Shown here one piece after another: positions 61,903 through 64,000 of a stretch of 64,000 nt of DNA. Position numbers and translations under genes: made by a program. The first letter of the stretch is position 1. Each line of letters opens with the position of its first letter. The notes beneath the pieces were generated by a model. That model made no database searches. It worked only from the letters and a program-made list of their open reading frames with translations, and had not been told where the DNA came from. The DNA comes from an uncultured Eubacteriales bacterium (GTDB taxonomy: Bacteria > Bacillota > Clostridia > Oscillospirales > UBA644): contig CAKSTW010000005.1 of the NCBI GenBank assembly GCA_934501435.1, positions 124,001 to 188,000 on the forward strand, read 5' to 3'.

Positions 61903-62063
61903 TTTCAAAACCGGGTTAAACCAGGTTGGGTAAGATCTCTCGGTTATTTTGTGCTTCCAACGTCCTCTTGCGAGGGAGGCCTGCATGCCCGTAACCGAAG
62001 CAGAAATCCCATTTGTGAAAGTGTAGGTTTTTTATATTGCGAACACACGGATCCCGCAGGTTC
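61903..62063 (-). ncRNA. ssrS: Probable 6S RNA
   Basis: On the minus strand about 160 nt start near AACCTGCGGGATC and run through TGTTCGCAATAT and the segment CGGTTACGGGCATGCAGGC to a terminal hairpin (AACCTGG/CCCGGTT) followed by TTGAAATTT. The GGGCATGCAGGC element and the pairing of both ends around an open central region fit 6S RNA, the sigma-A RNA polymerase decoy. It lies downstream of the DUF1292 gene. Confidence 0.5.
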
Positions 62064-62072
62064 TTTTTTTAA

Positions 62073-62459
62073 TTATTCTTCGTCTTCCGCCTCAAGTTCG
62101 AAAGCCCCGAGTCCGTCTTCTTCCATTTTCTGTTGGAGAAGTTCTACGACGGTGTTGAATTCTTCTTCGTCTTCTATGGTGTTGAAGAAATCTTCGCCGT
62201 TTTCGTCGGTATCGGCTCTCAGAAGAATGAATTCTTCGCTTGCGTCCGGATCTTCGACAAGCGCAATATACATTTTGCCGTTATGTTCGACGCCGTCGAT
62301 AATGAAGAAATCGGTTTCTTTGCCGTCTTCGTCATAAAGAGTTATCCAACCGTCGTCTTCGCCCTCGCAGCCGCAGCCGCAGCCGCATTCATGCTCGTGA
62401 CAGTCGTGCTCGGAGCAGTCATGCTCTCCGCAACAGCAGTTTTTATTTGTATCTTCCAT
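62073..62459 (-). CDS. DUF1292-family protein with Cys/His-rich N-terminus
   Basis: A 128-residue acidic protein. The C-terminal half matches DUF1292 (YrzB): ITLYDEDGKETDFFIIDGVE, YIALVEDPDA and EEFILLRAD. Unusually, residues 8-33 hold a dense Cys/His run (CCCGEHDCSEHDCHEHECGC), a likely metal-binding module fused to the domain. DUF1292 proteins are small, widespread in Firmicutes and of unknown function. Confidence 0.85.
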   Translation of the reverse strand: MEDTNKNCCCGEHDCSEHDCHEHECGCGCGCEGEDDGWITLYDEDGKETDFFIIDGVEHNGKMYIALVEDPDASEEFILLRADTDENGEDFFNTIEDEEEFNTVVELLQQKMEEDGLGAFELEAEDEE

Positions 62460-62542
62460 GGCTTTTACCTTCTTTCATTGTTATAGAAACAGTATACTCT
62501 ATTCGCATTGCCGTGTCAAGGACGGAATATGCGAATTTTTTG

Positions 62543-63574
62543 TTATTTTTCCTCGGTTTTGTTAAGTTTTTCTTCCGCGAGCCTTTTCGCGTCTTCAAGA
62601 GTTCCTCTTTTCGGATTTCTCTTCATAATAAATATCCAGACGCCTATCGAGCAGACGACAAGCACCGCGTAAAGAATTATCATGGGCTTGAGAGCGGAAA
62701 AGTCGATTCCGGTATTTGCAAATTTTACTCCGTTCATTACCGCGTTGAAAGGGGTGACCGTATATCTTACCGATTCGAGCGCTTCGAATATCTTTTCGGT
62801 AAGTTTCAAGTCGGATTTTTCGCCTTTTACCGCTGAAAAGCCTCCGTCTTCGTTCTGGAGAGCGATGAGTTTGTTTATTGCCGCGGTCATTTCGGCGGTC
62901 GTTTTTCCGTAGTTTTTGTCGGTAAGCCCGCAAAGGCCCGCCGCGACGTCTTCTGGGGCTTCGCTTTCGGTAAGCGCGATAAAGTATTTTTCGAGTTTGT
63001 CAAGCGCCTGAGCCGCGTTTTCGGAGGAGCTGTACTGCCGCAAAACCGCCGCCGCTTTTACCGAAACATCCCTGTCGCCGATGCTGCCGTCCTCGTTCTG
63101 CGAAGAGATTATAAAGTTTACCGCGTCGGCTTCTTTATACGGCTTTTTCGCGTTCTTTATTGTTTTTTTGCCTGTTGAAAAGAGCGCTGCGACGGAATAG
63201 ACGCTTGCCTTTATGTCCCCGAATGAGCCGTCGTCTTTTTGCAGCAGTATAAGCCTGTCGCCGTAGTCTTCCTTTGAATTTTCGGAAAGCAGAACGCTTT
63301 CGCCGAACGCTTTTTTCAAAAGAATGTATTCCGCAAGTTTCTGCGCGTCGCTTTCGTCGGCTTTCACTATGTATATCTTTGTTTTTTCGCCTATAAGACC
63401 CGCTTCCGCAAAGGAAAGCGTTTCGTCGAAAGTTTCGGCGTCGGGAGCGGCATCCGTCAGGAATTTATTTGCCGACGAAATGCTCTTTTTTAATTCCGTT
63501 TCTTCTGCAAAAGTCGGAACGGACAAGGCAAAAAGCATTATTGCCGCAAGAAAAAATGTCGTTATCTTCTTCAT
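62543..63574 (-). CDS. Secreted prenyltransferase-fold repeat protein
   Basis: A 343-residue protein with signal peptide 1-22 and a C-terminal membrane helix (about 297-320). The middle has alpha/alpha-toroid repeats with the QNEDGG-type turn: LQKDDGSFGDIKAS, SQNEDGSIGDRD and LQNEDGGFSAVKG. These resemble prenyltransferase/squalene-oxidase repeats, used in Clostridia in DUF4430/cobalamin-associated surface proteins. No active-site Asp cluster is apparent, so a binding role is likelier. The start at 63574 follows GAGGAG; the longer frame would overlap the rsmE stop. Confidence 0.7.
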   Translation of the reverse strand: MKKITTFFLAAIMLFALSVPTFAEETELKKSISSANKFLTDAAPDAETFDETLSFAEAGLIGEKTKIYIVKADESDAQKLAEYILLKKAFGESVLLSENSKEDYGDRLILLQKDDGSFGDIKASVYSVAALFSTGKKTIKNAKKPYKEADAVNFIISSQNEDGSIGDRDVSVKAAAVLRQYSSSENAAQALDKLEKYFIALTESEAPEDVAAGLCGLTDKNYGKTTAEMTAAINKLIALQNEDGGFSAVKGEKSDLKLTEKIFEALESVRYTVTPFNAVMNGVKFANTGIDFSALKPMIILYAVLVVCSIGVWIFIMKRNPKRGTLEDAKRLAEEKLNKTEEK

Positions 63575-63584
63575 TTCTGTCTCC

Positions 63585-64000
63585 TCACATTTCGCCGACA
63601 GCCGCCGCAATAACGGAAAGGACAGCTATCGGGACGGTCTCCGCACGCAATATTCTTTCTCCGAGAGATACCGTGTCGGCTTTTTCGAGAGCCTTTTTGA
63701 CCTCTTTTTCGGAAAAGCCGCCCTCGGGACCTACGATAAACGAAAATCTGTCTTTTATTGCGTTATTTTTCAGGTATTCCGAAAAAAGCGGTTTGCCGAG
63801 CGCTTTTGCGTTTTCATAGAAGAAAACGGGGCGGTTTCGGTCGAAAATCCCGTCAAAATCGGTAAAATCGCCGATTTCGGGGAGAGTATCTCTGCCGCAT
63901 TGCATTGCCGCCTGCCTTGCAATTTTTTCGAAACGCTCTTTTTTGCCGTCTTTTTTCTTTTCGTCAAGCCGCATTACGCAGTTGTCCGATTCGAAAAATA
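63585..64000 (-). CDS. rsmE: 16S rRNA m3U1498 methyltransferase (partial)
   Basis: The C-terminal part of a SPOUT methyltransferase that runs off the right edge. FESDNCVMRLDEKKK, FIVGPEGGFSEKEV and LGERILRAETVPIAVLSVIA match the RsmE core, whose role is N3-methylation of U1498 in 16S rRNA. About 139 residues are visible; the N-terminal PUA-like domain lies outside. The frame continues through position 64000, so internal ATGs such as that at 63974 are not the start. Confidence 0.9.
   Translation of the reverse strand, partial: FFESDNCVMRLDEKKKDGKKERFEKIARQAAMQCGRDTLPEIGDFTDFDGIFDRNRPVFFYENAKALGKPLFSEYLKNNAIKDRFSFIVGPEGGFSEKEVKKALEKADTVSLGERILRAETVPIAVLSVIAAAVGEM

Overview
The window looks like a chromosomal segment of an anaerobic, gut-type Clostridia (Firmicutes; an Oscillospiraceae or Christensenellales-like lineage is my guess). 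Support comes from the class III ribonucleotide reductase tail followed by thioredoxin reductase, type I dockerins, a RelQ-like alarmone synthetase, an HU protein, consensus sigma-A promoters with 17-bp spacers, AGGAGG ribosome binding sites and U-tailed terminators. No rRNA, integrase, transposase or CRISPR array was seen.

Layout. 1-11.4 kb is mostly housekeeping: the nrdD tail, trxB, a HAD phosphatase, a YbaK-type deacylase, a PhoB/PhoR-like two-component pair, a lone tail-fibre/tailspike-like pair (4.86-7.43 kb), an FAD oxidoreductase, tRNA-Gly, a Gfo/Idh/MocA oxidoreductase, a DUF1294 protein and a TrmH methyltransferase. A five-tRNA operon (Val, Asp, Phe, Gly, Cys) lies at 11.7-12.2 kb. 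Just after it is a 215-bp hairpin-rich repeat, copied again at 14.28 kb; between the copies is an AT-rich patch of gene remnants plus one intact ASCH-like gene.

14.8-52.7 kb is a large accessory region of surface and signalling genes. It holds a TetR regulator with its operator, a collagen-like protein, a 1397-aa surface protein, a membrane MFS-LuxR regulator, a lipoprotein/zinc-ribbon operon, a split 7TM sensor/kinase/response-regulator triad and a pseudo-receiver gene. These lead into the most striking part: two secreted dockerin proteins flanking a wall-anchored cohesin-like protein, a possible miniature cohesin-dockerin complex without recognisable catalytic modules. Further on come lipoproteins, an SPFH/zinc-ribbon/TPM cluster, a cytidylate-kinase-like gene behind a long structured leader, and a lipoprotein serpin. 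The MFS-LuxR gene and the 7TM sensor share a nearly identical promoter with an inverted repeat, so they are probably co-regulated.

52.7-64 kb returns to housekeeping: RelQ-like synthetase, HU, a candidate structured RNA, tRNA-Glu and tRNA-Met, an HD-domain gene with proA-proB, a polysaccharide deacetylase, a divIC-sized membrane protein, a YfcE-type phosphoesterase, three small ORFs, an MFS transporter, a probable 6S RNA, a DUF1292 protein, a secreted prenyltransferase-fold protein and the 3' part of rsmE. The accessory block is thus bounded by tRNA clusters on both sides.
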